Assembly: GCF_036250675.1 (NCBI RefSeq)
Contig: NZ_CP109592.1
Location: forward strand, 3,410,001-3,474,000
Length of the DNA: 64,000 nt
Reading direction: 5' to 3'
Source: Streptomyces sp. NBC_01689
GTDB taxonomy: Bacteria > Actinomycetota > Actinomycetes > Streptomycetales > Streptomycetaceae
Made by a program: the position numbers and the translations under genes. Shown piece by piece: positions 26,176-36,581 of this stretch (its first letter is position 1; each line of letters opens with the position of its first letter). Under the pieces are notes generated by a model, which did no database searches, was not told the DNA's origin, and worked only from the letters and a program-made list of their open reading frames with translations.

Positions 26176-26946
26176 TCAGGCCCGGCCGCTTGGGTCACCC
26201 ACGAGTGTGCCGATCTTCTCACCCTTGACGGCCCGCGCGATATTGCCCTCGGCCAGCAGCTCGAAGACCAGGATCGGCAGCTTGTTGTCACGGCACAGCG
26301 TGATCGCGGTCATGTCGGCGACCTTGAGGTCGCGGGTGATGACCTCGCCGTAGCTGAGCGAGTCGAACTTGACGGCCTCGGGGTTGGTCTTGGGGTCGGA
26401 GTCGTAGACCCCGTCGACACCGTTCTTGCCCATCAGCAGGGCCTCGGCGTCGATCTCCAGGGCACGCTGGGCGGCCGTGGTGTCGGTGGAGAAGTACGGC
26501 ATACCCATACCGGCGCCGAAGATGACCACACGGCCCTTCTCCAGGTGCCGTACGGCGCGCAGCGGAATGTACGGCTCGGCGACCTGCCCCATGGTGATGG
26601 CGGTCTGCACGCGGCTGTCGATGCCCTCCTTCTCCAGGAAGTCCTGGAGGGCGAGGCAGTTCATCACGGTGCCGAGCATGCCCATGTAGTCGGAGCGTGC
26701 CCGGTCCATGCCGCGCTGCTGGAGCTCGGCGCCGCGGAAGAAGTTGCCGCCGCCGATGACGACGGCGATCTGGGCACCCCCGCGCACGACGGCCGCGATC
26801 TCGCGGGCGATCTTGTGCACCACGTCGGGATCGACGCCCAGTCCGCCGCCACCGGCGAACGCCTCACCGGAAAGCTTCAGCATGAAGCGTCCGGCGCCTT
26901 TGCCGTCGTCGGTCTGCTCGCCCTTGTCGGCCTGGGTGCTGGTCAT
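26176..26946 (-). CDS. pyrH: UMP kinase
   Basis: 256-residue hexameric amino-acid-kinase-fold enzyme, UMP to UDP with ATP. Motifs: [58 protein letters not shown] loop (here [19 protein letters not shown]) and [14 protein letters not shown] 26946 follows GAGGAG. It lies between tsf and frr, with a terminator-like hairpin just upstream, so it probably has its own promoter. Confidence 0.96.
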   Translation of the reverse strand: MTSTQADKGEQTDDGKGAGRFMLKLSGEAFAGGGGLGVDPDVVHKIAREIAAVVRGGAQIAVVIGGGNFFRGAELQQRGMDRARSDYMGMLGTVMNCLALQDFLEKEGIDSRVQTAITMGQVAEPYIPLRAVRHLEKGRVVIFGAGMGMPYFSTDTTAAQRALEIDAEALLMGKNGVDGVYDSDPKTNPEAVKFDSLSYGEVITRDLKVADMTAITLCRDNKLPILVFELLAEGNIARAVKGEKIGTLVGDPSGRA

Positions 26947-26976
26947 GGAGATCTCCTCATGGTGCACATACGAAGA

Positions 26977-27022
26977 AGGCCATTGCCGGTGGGGTGTTGG
27001 CTCCCATGCTCGGCAATGGCCT
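26977..27022 (-). terminator. Hairpin between tsf and pyrH
   Basis: AGGCCATTGCCG (26977-26988) and CGGCAATGGCCT (27011-27022) form a 12-bp perfect stem, followed on the minus strand by TCTTCGT. Likely terminator of rpsB-tsf. Confidence 0.75.
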
Positions 27023-27125
27023 CCTCGTCAGATCTGCTGTCGTCCGGCACACACACGCGCGTGCCGGCGTACGCGGACGACTGCTGTCGACCCTATAGGG
27101 GTCGCGCGTCGATCGCTGTACGGAC

Positions 27126-27962
27126 TCAGATGCCGACCTTGATGCGCGCGAAGCGCTTCAGGGCGACACCGGCCTCGTCCAGGACCTGCTGGACGGACTT
27201 CTTCTGGTCCAGCGCGTAGGGCTGGCCCAGCAGGGTGGCCTCCTTGAAGAAGGCGTTGACGCGACCCTCGACGATCTTCGGGAGGGCGGCCTCGGGCTTG
27301 CCCTCGGCGCGGGTCGTCTCCTCGGCGACGCGACGCTCGGACTCGACGACCTCGGCCGGGACGTCCTCGCGGGAGAGGTACTTCGGCGCGAAGGCGGCGA
27401 TGTGCTGCGCGACACCCTTGGCGAGGGCGGCGTCGGCCTTGTCCAGCTCGACCAGGACACCGATCTGCGGGGGCAGGTCGGGCATGGTGCGGTGCATGTA
27501 CGAGGCCACGTAGACGCCGGAGAACTGGGCGAAGCGGTCCAGGACGATCTTCTCGCCCAGGTTGGCGTTGGCCTCGTCGACGAACGCCTGAACCGTCTTG
27601 CCGGGCTCGATCTCGGAGCCCAGGAGGGCCTCGAGGTCGGCCGGGGAGGTCTTGGTGACGTGGTCGGCGATCTGCGCGGCGACGGCCTGGAACTTCTCGC
27701 CCTTGGCGACGAAGTCCGTCTCGCACTTCAGCTCGACCAGGACACCGGAAGTGTTGTCGCCGGCGATGACGGAGACCACAGCGCCGTTCTCGGCGGAGCG
27801 GCCCTCGCGCTTGGCGACGCCCTTCTGGCCCTTGATGCGCAGTTCCTCGACGGCCTTGTCGACGTTGCCGTCGGCCTCGTCGAGCGCCTTCTTGCAGTCC
27901 ATCATGCCTGCGCCGGTGAGCTCACGGAGCTTCTTGACGTCGGCGGCGGTGTAGTTCGCCAT
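27126..27962 (-). CDS. tsf: Elongation factor Ts
   Basis: 278 residues; nucleotide exchange factor for EF-Tu. N-terminal UBA-like region [20 protein letters not shown], then [16 protein letters not shown], the core [17 protein letters not shown] and the second EF-Tu-binding half ending in [13 protein letters not shown] 27962 starts MANYTAADV. Downstream of rpsB with a hairpin between them. Confidence 0.97.
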   Translation of the reverse strand: MANYTAADVKKLRELTGAGMMDCKKALDEADGNVDKAVEELRIKGQKGVAKREGRSAENGAVVSVIAGDNTSGVLVELKCETDFVAKGEKFQAVAAQIADHVTKTSPADLEALLGSEIEPGKTVQAFVDEANANLGEKIVLDRFAQFSGVYVASYMHRTMPDLPPQIGVLVELDKADAALAKGVAQHIAAFAPKYLSREDVPAEVVESERRVAEETTRAEGKPEAALPKIVEGRVNAFFKEATLLGQPYALDQKKSVQQVLDEAGVALKRFARIKVGI

Positions 27963-28003
27963 GATTCCTGGAATCTCTCTCGAAGTCTGAAGATCTACGG
28001 GCC

Positions 28004-28036
28004 GGACGGCGGGGGCTTGGTGCGCCCCCGCCGTCC
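28004..28036 (-). terminator. Strong hairpin between rpsB and tsf (attenuator)
   Basis: GGACGGCGGGGGC (28004-28016) pairs perfectly with GCCCCCGCCGTCC (28024-28036), loop of seven bases, in the 95-base rpsB-tsf gap. It may reduce read-through to tsf or stabilise the rpsB transcript. Confidence 0.7.
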
Positions 28037-28057
28037 GTGACCCGAAGGGGTGAGGGG

Positions 28058-28963
28058 TCAGGCCTGCTCGGCGTCCGCGGCAGGCGCCTCGACGGCCTCG
28101 GCCTCGGCCTCGGCGACGGGAGCCTCGGCCTGCTCGGCGTCGGCAACCTTCTCCGTCTCGGCGGAGGTCTGGACCTCGGCCTCGTCGGCCTTCTTCTCGC
28201 CCTCGAGGAGGTCGCGCTCCCACGCGGCGAGCGGCTCGCCCGCGGCCTTGTCACCCTCGGCCTTGCCGGCACCGGAGCGGGCGATGAGGCCCTCGGCGAC
28301 GGCGTCGGCGATCACGCGGGTGAGCAGGGTGACGGAGCGGATCGCGTCGTCGTTGCCCGGGATCTTGTAGTCGACCTCGTCGGGGTCGCAGTTGGTGTCG
28401 AGGATGGCGACGACCGGGATGTTGAGCTTCCGGGCCTCACCGACCGCGATGTGCTCCTTCTTGGTGTCCACGATCCAGACGGCGCTGGGCACCTTCTGCA
28501 TCTCGCGGATACCACCGAGGGTCTTCTCCAGCTTGGCCTTCTCGCGCGAGAGCACGAGAAGCTCCTTCTTGGTGAGACCGGACGCGGCGACGTCCTCGAA
28601 GTCGATCTGCTCGAGCTCCTTGAGGCGCTGCAGACGCTTGTAGACGGTCGAGAAGTTGGTGAGCATGCCGCCCAGCCAGCGCTGGTTGACGTAGGGCATG
28701 CCGACGCGGGTGGCCTGCTCGGCGATGGCCTCCTGCGCCTGCTTCTTCGTGCCGACGAACATGACCGTGCCGCCGTGGGCGACGGTCTCCTTGACGAACT
28801 CGTAGGCGCGGTCGATGTACGACAGCGACTGGAGCAGGTCGATGATGTAGATGCCGTTGCGCTCCGTGAAGATGAAGCGCTTCATCTTCGGGTTCCAACG
28901 ACGGGTCTGGTGACCGAAGTGGACGCCGCTTTCCAGCAGCTCCCGCATCGTGACGACGGCCAT
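28058..28963 (-). CDS. rpsB: 30S ribosomal protein S2
   Basis: 301 residues; the S2 core ([80 protein letters not shown]) spans ~245 residues. The remainder is an acidic Ala/Glu tail found in actinobacteria. ATG 28963 follows AAGGAGAA. Divergent from the M23 peptidase. Confidence 0.97.
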   Translation of the reverse strand: MAVVTMRELLESGVHFGHQTRRWNPKMKRFIFTERNGIYIIDLLQSLSYIDRAYEFVKETVAHGGTVMFVGTKKQAQEAIAEQATRVGMPYVNQRWLGGMLTNFSTVYKRLQRLKELEQIDFEDVAASGLTKKELLVLSREKAKLEKTLGGIREMQKVPSAVWIVDTKKEHIAVGEARKLNIPVVAILDTNCDPDEVDYKIPGNDDAIRSVTLLTRVIADAVAEGLIARSGAGKAEGDKAAGEPLAAWERDLLEGEKKADEAEVQTSAETEKVADAEQAEAPVAEAEAEAVEAPAADAEQA

Positions 28964-29216
28964 GGCCGTTCTCCTTGGTGTTCTCGGTTGTGCCGCGTGT
29001 GCCGGACGGCACTCGCGCCTGACGCCCGCTGATGCGCCTTGCCACGAGGGACCGAGAGGCGCTGACACCGGCTTTTGACAACCGCGTGTCGGGGCGTGCG
29101 AAGTCGACCCGGTGACCCGGATCGCCACGAGAAGTGTACGGGACCCGCGAGGTGCGGGGTGACGCCGCTGTCCACAACCGGCCGGTGGTCCACAGCCCCC
29201 GGCCAGGATCCGCCCG

Positions 29217-29957
29217 ATGCGGGACCGTTCTCGCATGCGAGCGAAACGACAAGTGCGTACGTGGCTGCAGTTGCTGTCGGGAATCACGATGGGCGCGCTG
29301 ACCCTTCCCACCGCCTCCACCACGTCCGACGCGCAAGGTATGCGTACGGCGTCGGCGTCGGCGTCCGTGCCGGCATCCGCGCCGGTGCCGCGCGCCTCCT
29401 CGAGGCCCCCGTCCCCGTCCTCTCCGAACGGTCCGGCGCCTCCGGCACCCGGGGAACCGCCGGGCGGCGACACCAGCGTCCCGGCGGTCGCCCGGCTCTG
29501 GCCGGTGGGCACCAGGCCCGCTGTCCTCCGGGCCTGGCAGCCGCCGCCGACGCCCTACGGCCGCGGCCACCGGGGCGTCGACCTCGCGGCAGAACCGGGC
29601 TCTCACGTCCGGTCCGTCGCCCCGGGCCGCGTCTCCTTCGCCGGCCGGGTCGCCGGCCGCGGAACGGTCGCCGTCGAGCTGACCGGCACCGGCGCCCCAC
29701 CCCTGCGCATCACCTTCACCCCGGTAAGGGCCACGGTGAAGAAGGGCGACGAGGTGACCGCTGGCGAGGTACTGGGCACGCTCGAGACGGACGGCTCCCA
29801 CTGCCCCGCGAGCTGCCTCCACTGGGGCCTGCTGAGAGACCGGACCTACCTCGACCCGCTCTCCCTGCTGCCCGCATGGCTGCTCCACGTCGCACCGTCC
29901 CGTCTCCTGCCCGTGCCTACGGGCGACGACCACGGTCCGGGACCACGGATGCGGTGA
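29217..29957 (+). CDS. Secreted M23-family peptidase (LytM/DD-endopeptidase-like)
   Basis: 246 residues: basic N-terminus and signal helix ([20 protein letters not shown]), a Pro/Ser/Ala-rich linker (about 45-90), then the M23 lysostaphin fold. Zinc ligands are visible as His and Asp in [13 protein letters not shown] and the His pair end in [29 protein letters not shown] is typical. Would cleave peptidoglycan cross-links outside the membrane. The second His of an HxH motif is present as HW only, so activity is likely but not certain. Confidence 0.88.
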   Translation: MRDRSRMRAKRQVRTWLQLLSGITMGALTLPTASTTSDAQGMRTASASASVPASAPVPRASSRPPSPSSPNGPAPPAPGEPPGGDTSVPAVARLWPVGTRPAVLRAWQPPPTPYGRGHRGVDLAAEPGSHVRSVAPGRVSFAGRVAGRGTVAVELTGTGAPPLRITFTPVRATVKKGDEVTAGEVLGTLETDGSHCPASCLHWGLLRDRTYLDPLSLLPAWLLHVAPSRLLPVPTGDDHGPGPRMR

Positions 29958-30383
29958 GGGGCGCGGAGGCAGGCGGGGCGGGGCGGAGGGCCGAAGGGCA
30001 GGAGGAGGCAAGCGGCGGGAAGCAGAGGCTGCGAGCGGCGGCCGGGACCATGTGCAGGCGGCGACGCCGGGCCGCGGACGACCGTCGGGGCGGGACCCGT
30101 GAGCAGTGGGTTCTTGGCCCCGGGCCGGGTGGGGAGGGGGCGGGCGCCGACGTACGGGGCCGGCTCGGGCACGCAGGCGGGCGAGGTGCGCGCGGGTGGG
30201 CGGGCCCCGGCGCGAGGTGGGCGGGCCCGGCGCGAGGTGGGCGGGCCCCGGCGCGGGGTGGGTGGGGCTCGACGGGCGGCTGGGGCGCGGGCCGGTGCCA
30301 CGAGTGTGGCCGGGGCGTTCGTGCAGCGGGCGTGGGTGGGAGGGCGGGGGTGGGGAGAGGGCGGGGGGGAGCCCCCCTCAAGG
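29958..30383. other. Non-coding G-rich spacer
   Basis: About 425 bases of extreme G-richness on the plus strand between the M23 and TetR genes. It contains a degenerate tandem repeat (30196-30260) and GGGTGGG/GGGGAG runs. I see no credible gene; the open frames here are Gly/Arg/Pro composition artefacts. Confidence 0.6.
30196..30260 (+). repeat. ~20-bp degenerate tandem repeat, three copies
   Basis: Unit GTGGGCGGGCCCCGGCGCGA is repeated three times with one-base length variation, the last copy drifting to GCGGGGTGGG. G-tracts could form quadruplexes on the plus strand. Confidence 0.65.
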
Positions 30384-30965
30384 TCAGCCGCGGACTCCCC
30401 GCAGGGCCATCGTGACCGCCGCCTCCGTGATCGCCTCGGGATCCTCCGCCGCGCCCAGCTCGATCCGCCGTACGGCCGCGTCGACCACGCCCTGGAGCAG
30501 CATCGCGGCCAGGCGCGGTTCGGTGTGGCCCATGTCGCGGAGCGCCTCCGCGATCATCGTGACGAGTCCGCCGTGTGCGGCGCGGATCTTCTCGCGGGCG
30601 CCGGCGTCGAGCTCGCTCGCGGAGATGGCCACGACGGCTCTGTGCCGCCGGTCCCCGACCAGGGTGAGCTGTCGGCGGACGTAGGCCTCGACCTTGCCCT
30701 CGGGCCCGTCGGCCGCGGCCATCACCGCCTCGACCTCGGCCGCCCACACGGGGAAGTCGACCTCGCAGAGTTCCTCGACGACGGCGGCGCGAGAACGGAA
30801 GTACTCGTAGACGGACGACCGCGCCAGGCCCGTCCGCTCGGCGAGGGCGGGGAAGGTCAGCGCTTCCGTCCCGCCCTCGGACAGCAGGGACCGGGCCGCG
30901 TCCAGCAGGGCGGCTCGCTGCATCGACCGGTGCTCGGCCACGGAGGCCGCTCGAATCCTTGGCAC
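30384..30965 (-). CDS. TetR-family transcriptional regulator
   Basis: About 193 residues. The N-terminal HTH reads AALLDAARSLLSEGGTEALT then FPALAERTGLARSSVYEYFR; the C-terminal ligand domain is uncharacterised. The start is set at GTG 30965 (VPRIRAASVAEHR) preceded by GGAGG, though spacing is short; GTG 30974 or an internal ATG are possible. It lies downstream of whiG on the same strand. Target genes unknown. Confidence 0.85.
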   Translation of the reverse strand: MPRIRAASVAEHRSMQRAALLDAARSLLSEGGTEALTFPALAERTGLARSSVYEYFRSRAAVVEELCEVDFPVWAAEVEAVMAAADGPEGKVEAYVRRQLTLVGDRRHRAVVAISASELDAGAREKIRAAHGGLVTMIAEALRDMGHTEPRLAAMLLQGVVDAAVRRIELGAAEDPEAITEAAVTMALRGVRG

Positions 30966-31075
30966 GCCCTCCACTTTACGGACGGACCGCGGATGGCGGC
31001 AGCCACTCCCACCACCTGGAGGATTCGCGCCCTCGGTGACGAAGGGACGATTCAGCAGGCGCACCACCCCTTGGA

Positions 31076-31918
31076 TCAGCGTCCGAAACCGGCCAGCTTC
31101 GCGCGCAGCTGCAGCACCGACTTGGTGTGGATCTGGCTGACGCGGCTCTCGGTGACTCCCAGGACGTTCCCGATCTCGGCGAGCGTGAGGCCCTCGTAGT
31201 AGTAGAGCGTGACCACGGTCTTCTCCCGGTCGGGCAGTGTGTTGATCGCCCGTGCGAGGAATCTGCGCAGCTCCCGGTCCTCGGCGACCTCGACCGGGTT
31301 GTCGGCCGCGGTGTCCTCCAGCGTGTCCATCAGGCTGAGCCGGTCGCCGCCCTCGCCGCCGACGTGCAGCAGCTCCTCCAGCGCCACGACGTTGGCCAGG
31401 GACAACTGGCTGAAGACGGCGTGCAGGTCCTCGACGGCGATGCCCATCTCGGAGGCCACCTCGCCCTCCGACGGGGTGCGTCGCAGCCGGGCCTCGAGCG
31501 TCGCGTACGCCCGTTCCACGTTGCGCGCCTTCTGTCTGACCGAGCGCGGGATCCAGTCGAGTGCGCGCAGCTCGTCGATCATCGCGCCGCGGATGCGGGT
31601 GATCGCGTACGTCTCGAACTTGATCTCCCGTTCGATGTCGAACTTCTCGATCGCGTCGATCAGTCCGAACACCCCTGAGGAGACGAAGTCGGCCTGCTCC
31701 ACATTGGCCGGGAGGCCCACGCTGACGCGTCCGGCGACGTACTTGACCAGGGGCGAGTAGTGCAGGATCAGCTGCTCGCGGAGCCGCTCGTCGCCCGTCG
31801 TCTTGTACGACCGCCACAGCTCGTCGAGCGTCGCGGGAGCGGGCGGCCGCCTGCTACCGCCGTCGCGGGCGGCTGGGGGGATCGCCGCCCGATCGGACCC
31901 GGAGGTGTGCTGGGGCAT
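31076..31918 (-). CDS. whiG: Sporulation RNA polymerase sigma factor WhiG
   Basis: 280 residues, the length of the S. coelicolor protein. FliA-like sigma factor with regions 2 ([60 protein letters not shown]), 3 and 4 ([20 protein letters not shown], then [20 protein letters not shown]). It commits aerial hyphae to sporulation, driving whiH and whiI. ATG 31918 gives [12 protein letters not shown]; the frame is open to 32008. In Streptomyces whiG is repressed by BldD and its protein is held by RsiG with c-di-GMP (established elsewhere). Confidence 0.96.
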   Translation of the reverse strand: MPQHTSGSDRAAIPPAARDGGSRRPPAPATLDELWRSYKTTGDERLREQLILHYSPLVKYVAGRVSVGLPANVEQADFVSSGVFGLIDAIEKFDIEREIKFETYAITRIRGAMIDELRALDWIPRSVRQKARNVERAYATLEARLRRTPSEGEVASEMGIAVEDLHAVFSQLSLANVVALEELLHVGGEGGDRLSLMDTLEDTAADNPVEVAEDRELRRFLARAINTLPDREKTVVTLYYYEGLTLAEIGNVLGVTESRVSQIHTKSVLQLRAKLAGFGR

Positions 31919-32006
31919 TCGTCGCCTTGTGCCGTTCTGCCGTGAACTGGGGGTGCCTGGGGGAGGTGTCGTGCTGATGCCGAGTTGCGTGTCTGCGTCG
32001 GAACCC

Positions 32007-32027
32007 ACGTGAGCGTAGCGTGACTGG
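32007..32027 (-). promoter_or_regulatory. Candidate BldD-type site upstream of whiG
   Basis: Minus strand reads AGTCACGCTACGCTCACGT. TCACGC matches one half of the BldD palindrome (TnACnC-W-GnGTnA); the other half is imperfect. whiG is an established BldD target in S. coelicolor. The site is a suggestion only. Confidence 0.3.
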
Positions 32028-32189
32028 GGTGTCGCAGTGCGCGAAGGGCGGCGGGCGGACCGTGCGCAGATACGTTCCGCTCAGGGTTCGCCCCGGTCGC
32101 CCCCGTCGCCGTCCGTGACCGTCCGTGGGCGCCAACTGCGAGTATTGCCAAGGGTGTCGACGTTCGCCCGGACGGCCGAACACGCTCGG

Positions 32190-33419
32190 TCAGCACCCGT
32201 GACGATCATGGCCGACCGGGATCACCACCTGGCGTGTCAACTTCCAGCCGTCGCCGTGTCGTTCGACGAACCCGAGTGAGCGGAGTTCGTACAGTCTCCC
32301 GACCGCGTCGTCCGTCGTGGTTCCCGCTCCGCGGGCGATCTCCTCCGCTTCCGCCGGCCCGTGTGCGGGGAGGGCGGCGAGCACCCGTCCGGCGCCCGGG
32401 TCCAGCAGGTCGCGGGGCAGTACGGGCCCTCGCCGGTCCGGGGCGAGGTCGCCCATGTCGCCGACCATCTCCGCGACTTCCGCGGCGTCGGTGACCAGCA
32501 CGGCCTCCCCGCGGAGCAGTTCATGCACGCCGGCCGACAACCCGCTGGTGACGGGGCCGGGCACGCCCATCGCGTACCTGCCCAGCCGAAGCGCGGCGCG
32601 GGCCGTGACGAGCGCGCCGCTGCGATGGGCGGCCTCGACGACCACGGTTCCGCGGGTGAGTGCCGCGATGACACGGTTGCGGAGGATGAACCTGCTCGGC
32701 GTGGGATGCTCTCCCGGCGGCAACTCCCCCACGACCAGCCCCTGTTCGGCGATCCTGGTGATCAACTCGGTGTGTCCGCGGGGATAGGGCCGGTCGACTC
32801 CGCTGGCCAGTACGGCGACGGTGGCGCCGCCTGCCGCCAGGGCGCCCCGGTGCGCGGCACCGTCCACTCCGTAGGCGCCGCCCGACACGACGACCCAGCC
32901 GCGCTCCGCCAGTCCGGCGGCGAGGGTGGCCGCCATGTGGGCGCCGTACTCCGTGCAGGCCCGTGCTCCGACGAGTGCGACGGAGCGCAGTGCCCATATC
33001 CGCAGGCTGGGGCGGCCCCGGACCCAGAGTCCGAGGGGGCGGCCGTCCCCGAGATCGTCGAGCTGGGCGGGCCACTCGGAGTCCCCCGGGCACACGAAGC
33101 GGATTCCGGCGGCGCGGGCCGCCGCGAGGTCCCGGTCCGGGTCGGCCCGCTCGGCCCGCGCCCGTAGTCCCGCCCACCTCCGGTCCGACATCCCGCGCGG
33201 GCGCTCCGTGCCGTGGAGGAGCCACCGGGCGGCCCGCTCCGCCCCGGCCTCACGGATCCAGCGCCCGCAGACCTCGTCGCCCGGCTCGGCGACACGGGCG
33301 AGCAAGGCCCGGTACCTGCGCTCGGGCGCCATGTCCGGGGTCTGCCGGTGTGGACCGCTCTCCCGGCCCGTGCCGACCGCGCTCCCCGCGCTCCCGCCGT
33401 GTGCGCCGTCGCGTTTCAC
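32190..33419 (-). CDS. dprA: DNA-processing protein DprA
   Basis: 409 residues from GTG 33419, or 380 from ATG 33332. Rossmann-like DprA core: SVALVGARACTEYGAHMAAT, VVSGGAYGVDGAAHRGALAA, GGATVAVLASGVDRPYPRGH, FILRNRVIAALTRGTVVVEA, HRSGALVTARAALRLGR, then a C-terminal winged helix. Loads RecA on single-stranded DNA during uptake or repair. GTG 33419 overlaps the yifB stop in GTGA, suggesting coupling; the ATG fits homologous N-termini better. Role outside natural competence in Streptomyces is unclear. Confidence 0.92.
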   Translation of the reverse strand: MKRDGAHGGSAGSAVGTGRESGPHRQTPDMAPERRYRALLARVAEPGDEVCGRWIREAGAERAARWLLHGTERPRGMSDRRWAGLRARAERADPDRDLAAARAAGIRFVCPGDSEWPAQLDDLGDGRPLGLWVRGRPSLRIWALRSVALVGARACTEYGAHMAATLAAGLAERGWVVVSGGAYGVDGAAHRGALAAGGATVAVLASGVDRPYPRGHTELITRIAEQGLVVGELPPGEHPTPSRFILRNRVIAALTRGTVVVEAAHRSGALVTARAALRLGRYAMGVPGPVTSGLSAGVHELLRGEAVLVTDAAEVAEMVGDMGDLAPDRRGPVLPRDLLDPGAGRVLAALPAHGPAEAEEIARGAGTTTDDAVGRLYELRSLGFVERHGDGWKLTRQVVIPVGHDRHGC

Positions 33420-35032
33420 GACAGTGCGCCGATGGCCATCGGTACGCCGCGCGGCACACCGGTGCGCAGTTGCAGTGCGAGGGCGACATCGGTCGCGTCG
33501 GGGCGGTCGTGTCCCACGAGGTCCGCGACGGTCCAGGCGACCCGCACCACCCGGTCGAGGCCGCGGGCGCTGAGTACGCCCCGCTCCAGGCTCCGCTCCG
33601 CGTCGTCCAGTGCTCCCGGCGACGCGTGCCACCGGTTGCGCAGTTCGCGCCCCGGGACCTCGCTGTTGGTCCGCCAGGGGGTGCCCGCCAGTCGCGTCGC
33701 GGCCCGCTCTCTGGCCGCCAGTACGCGGGCGGCGACGGTCTCCGTGGATTCGCCGCGTGCCCCGCGTCCGGTCAGTTCGGAGCGGGTGACGCGGTCCACC
33801 TCGACGCGCAGGTCGACCCGGTCGAGGAGGGGGCCGGAGAGCCGGGCCTGGTAGCGGCGGATCGCGGAGGGCGGGCAGTCGCACAGGTCGTCGCGCTGCG
33901 AGAAGCGTCCGCACGGGCAGGGGTTCGCCGCGAGGACCATGAGGAACCGCGCGGGGAAGCGGACCACCCCGGCGCTGCGCGCGATGACCACATGTCCCGC
34001 TTCCAGGGGCTGGCGCAGTGCGTCGAGGGCCTGGCCGCTGAATTCGGGGGTTTCGTCGAGGAAGAGGACGCCACGGTGGGCGAGCGAGACGGCGCCCGGC
34101 CGGGCGATTCCCTGGCCTCCGCCGACGAGTGCCTGCATGGTCGCCGAGTGGTGGGGGGCGCAGTAGGGGGCGGTGTCGACGAGGGGTTTGCCCGGTGGGA
34201 GCAGGCCGGCGACCGAGTGGACTGCCGTGACCTCCAGGGATTCGCCTCGGGTGAGTGGGGGCAGGACGGCGGGCAGGCGTTCGGCGAGCATGGTCTTGCC
34301 CGCTCCTGGTGGGCCTTCCAGGAAGAGGTGGTGGCCGCCTGCCGCGGCGATCTCCACGGCGGTGCGCGCGGAGCGCTGGCCGACGACGTCGGCGAGGTCG
34401 TGGCCGTGGTCGTGGTGGGCGCCGTGGATGCCGGTGGCCGCGCCGGTGCCGGGCATGCGCAGGCCTGCCATGAGCGGGCCGGGCCGGCCCGCTTCGTCGG
34501 GGTCCTCCTCGGGGACGGGCTCGTCGGTGAGCACGGCGATGAGCTGGGCGAGGCTGCGTACGCCGAGGACGGAGATCCCCGGCACCAGTGCGGCCTCGGC
34601 CGCCGCGCATTCGGGGACCACGACCTGTTCGTATCCCGCGTCGGCGGCGGCGAGGACGGCGGGCAGCACTCCTCGTACGGGCCGGACCCGTCCGTCGAGT
34701 CCCAGTTCGCCGATCATGACGATGTCGGAGAGCACGCGGGGGTCGATCCGCTCGGCGGCGCCGAGCACGGCGCAGGCGACGGCGAGGTCGAAGCCGCTGC
34801 CGCCCTTGGGTACGGAGGCCGGGCTGAGGCCCACGGTGAGCTTCTTCTGGGGCCATAGGGCGCCGGAGTTCACGACGGCCGCGCGGACGCGGTCCCTGCT
34901 CTCGGAGAGGCTCTTGTCGGGGAGGCCGACGAGGGTGAACGCGGCGACGCCCGGCTCCAGGTCCGCCTGGACCTCCACGACCACGCCCTCGACGCCGACC
35001 AGGGCGACGGAGCAGGTGCGCGCGAATGCCAT
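33416..35032 (-). CDS. YifB/ComM-family Mg-chelatase-like AAA+ ATPase
   Basis: 538 residues. N-terminal ChlI-like (Lon-protease-fold) domain (VEGVVVEVQADLEPGVAAFT, VGLPDKSLSESRDRVRAAV), AAA+ module with Walker A GPPGAGKTMLAERLP and Walker B GVLFLDETPEF, and a C-terminal lid with CPCGRFSQRDDLCDCPP Cys cluster. ComM relatives are branch-migration helicases in recombination. One-base overlap with yraN (TGATG) and GTGA overlap with dprA place the three in one operon. Confidence 0.94.
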   Translation of the reverse strand: MAFARTCSVALVGVEGVVVEVQADLEPGVAAFTLVGLPDKSLSESRDRVRAAVVNSGALWPQKKLTVGLSPASVPKGGSGFDLAVACAVLGAAERIDPRVLSDIVMIGELGLDGRVRPVRGVLPAVLAAADAGYEQVVVPECAAAEAALVPGISVLGVRSLAQLIAVLTDEPVPEEDPDEAGRPGPLMAGLRMPGTGAATGIHGAHHDHGHDLADVVGQRSARTAVEIAAAGGHHLFLEGPPGAGKTMLAERLPAVLPPLTRGESLEVTAVHSVAGLLPPGKPLVDTAPYCAPHHSATMQALVGGGQGIARPGAVSLAHRGVLFLDETPEFSGQALDALRQPLEAGHVVIARSAGVVRFPARFLMVLAANPCPCGRFSQRDDLCDCPPSAIRRYQARLSGPLLDRVDLRVEVDRVTRSELTGRGARGESTETVAARVLAARERAATRLAGTPWRTNSEVPGRELRNRWHASPGALDDAERSLERGVLSARGLDRVVRVAWTVADLVGHDRPDATDVALALQLRTGVPRGVPMAIGALS

Positions 35033-35403
35033 CAGGCCACCCCCCGCGCGTGCTCGACGACGGGTGCGCCGCGGTCGGGGAGGAGGACGCCGACCAGGTC
35101 GATGCGGACGCCGCCGGGTGGGGCTCCGCCGTGTTCCTGGAGCCAGCGCTCCGCCAGGCCGCGCAGGCGCTGTGCCTTGGCGGGGGTGACGGCTGCCATG
35201 GGGTGCTCGTACGAGCCTGTCCTGCGTGTCTTGACCTCGCAGACGACGAGTGCGTCGCCGTCGCGGGCCACGATGTCGATCTCGCCGGTCCGGCCGGAGC
35301 GCCAGTTGCGCGCCAGGACGGTCATTCCGGTCTCGGTCAGCCGCCGTGCGGCCAGGTCCTCGCCGTATGCGCCGAGTGCGTTGCGTGCCTTGGACGTCTT
35401 CAT
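35032..35403 (-). CDS. YraN-family (UPF0102) endonuclease-like protein
   Basis: 123 residues. The restriction-endonuclease-like core is evident: [27 protein letters not shown]-type strand ([20 protein letters not shown]) and [16 protein letters not shown], giving the (D/E)-xK nuclease residues. Function in the family is unknown but it is widely linked to DprA and YifB, as here. ATG 35403 yields [11 protein letters not shown]. Confidence 0.93.
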   Translation of the reverse strand: MKTSKARNALGAYGEDLAARRLTETGMTVLARNWRSGRTGEIDIVARDGDALVVCEVKTRRTGSYEHPMAAVTPAKAQRLRGLAERWLQEHGGAPPGGVRIDLVGVLLPDRGAPVVEHARGVA

Positions 35404-35566
35404 GTCGGCACCACCTCCGGCGCCAACACTGGGGCTGTCCCCGTCCGCTGTTGGATCTTGGTGGACAGGCGGCCGACTGGGGACAACTTCATCACCCTCA
35501 CGGGTGATCGTCGTCCGTCGGCGGCCGCCTGGCGCACTCACGCGGTCATCGGATTCACCGGGGCTC

Positions 35567-35875
35567 TCACCCGCCGGGCAGCTCCAGATCGCTCTTGTTG
35601 AGCTCTTCGATGTTCACGTCCTTGAATGTGAGCACCCGCACCTGTTTCACGAAGCGCGCGGGCCGGTACATGTCCCACACCCAGGCGTCCGCCATGGACA
35701 CCTCGAAGAAAACCTCGCCCTGGACCGAGTGCACCTGCATCTCGTAGTCGTTGGTGAGGTAGAAGCGCCGTTCGGTCTCGATCACGTATTTGAACAGACC
35801 GACGACGTCGCGGTACTCCCGATAGAGCTTCAGCTCCATCTCGGTCTCGTACTTCTCGAGGTCCTCGGCGCTCAT
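35567..35875 (-). CDS. DUF2469 family protein
   Basis: 102-residue acidic, well-conserved actinobacterial protein ([38 protein letters not shown]). No signal, membrane segment or known domain; function unknown. The conserved position between the signal peptidase/NUDIX block and yraN-yifB-dprA is typical of actinobacteria. GGGGAA precedes ATG 35875. Confidence 0.92.
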   Translation of the reverse strand: MSAEDLEKYETEMELKLYREYRDVVGLFKYVIETERRFYLTNDYEMQVHSVQGEVFFEVSMADAWVWDMYRPARFVKQVRVLTFKDVNIEELNKSDLELPGG

Positions 35876-35930
35876 GGCATGTTCCCCTTCAGCCGTGCGT
35901 CCCCCTATTGTGCGCCAGCCCCGCGAGCCT

Positions 35931-36581
35931 CTAGACGATTTCGGTGTCGAGGACCTCGGGCCTGGCCGGGGGACCCTCGTCGAGCAGCCTCCGCAGCAGC
36001 TCGGCGAGCCTGGTCGGATACACCGTCTCATGTGCCTCGGTCAGTTCCTGGCACGTCCACCAGCGCGCTCCGGCGACACTTCGCCGTTCCAGCTCCGTCA
36101 GCCCGGCGGCGACGGTCCCCGTCTGCGTCGTACGGGCCAGGAAATACCATTCGTCCTGGTCCCAGCGGCGTCCCGCGAAGGGGAACGAGCATCTGCGCCG
36201 CCACAGCACCGGGCCGAGGTCGACCTCGGTGATGCCGGTCTCCTCCACGAGTTCCCGCAGCGCGGCCTCCTCGCGGGTCTCGTCGCCCTCCAGTCCTCCG
36301 CCGGGGGTGAACCACCAGTCGTCGGCGGGGTCGTCCGGCTCATGACCGTGCAGGAGCAGGATGCGCTCCTGCGGGTCGAGGAGCACCACTCTGGCGACCT
36401 TGCGCAGTCCGCCGTCGTACGAGTCGTCGGCCGGGTGCGGGGCCGTCTTCGTGCCCGGGTCGTCGGCCGGGGCCGCGCGGCCGGGGCCGGTGCCCGGGTC
36501 CGCGTCACCCCTGCTGGTGCCCGGGTCCGCGTCGCCCGGGTCCGTGCCGGGGACGGTGTCCGCGGCCCGCTCAGCCGACAC
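35931..36581 (-). CDS. NUDIX hydrolase
   Basis: 216 residues. A repetitive Asp/Pro/Gly-rich N-terminus (DPGDADPGTSRGDADPGTGP) precedes a NUDIX domain whose box GGLEGDETREEAALRELVEE is intact apart from its first Gly, followed by ETGI. Hydrolyses a nucleoside diphosphate linked to another moiety; substrate unknown. GTG 36581 overlaps the sipZ stop by 11 bp, so it belongs to the signal peptidase operon. Confidence 0.88.
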   Translation of the reverse strand: MSAERAADTVPGTDPGDADPGTSRGDADPGTGPGRAAPADDPGTKTAPHPADDSYDGGLRKVARVVLLDPQERILLLHGHEPDDPADDWWFTPGGGLEGDETREEAALRELVEETGITEVDLGPVLWRRRCSFPFAGRRWDQDEWYFLARTTQTGTVAAGLTELERRSVAGARWWTCQELTEAHETVYPTRLAELLRRLLDEGPPARPEVLDTEIV

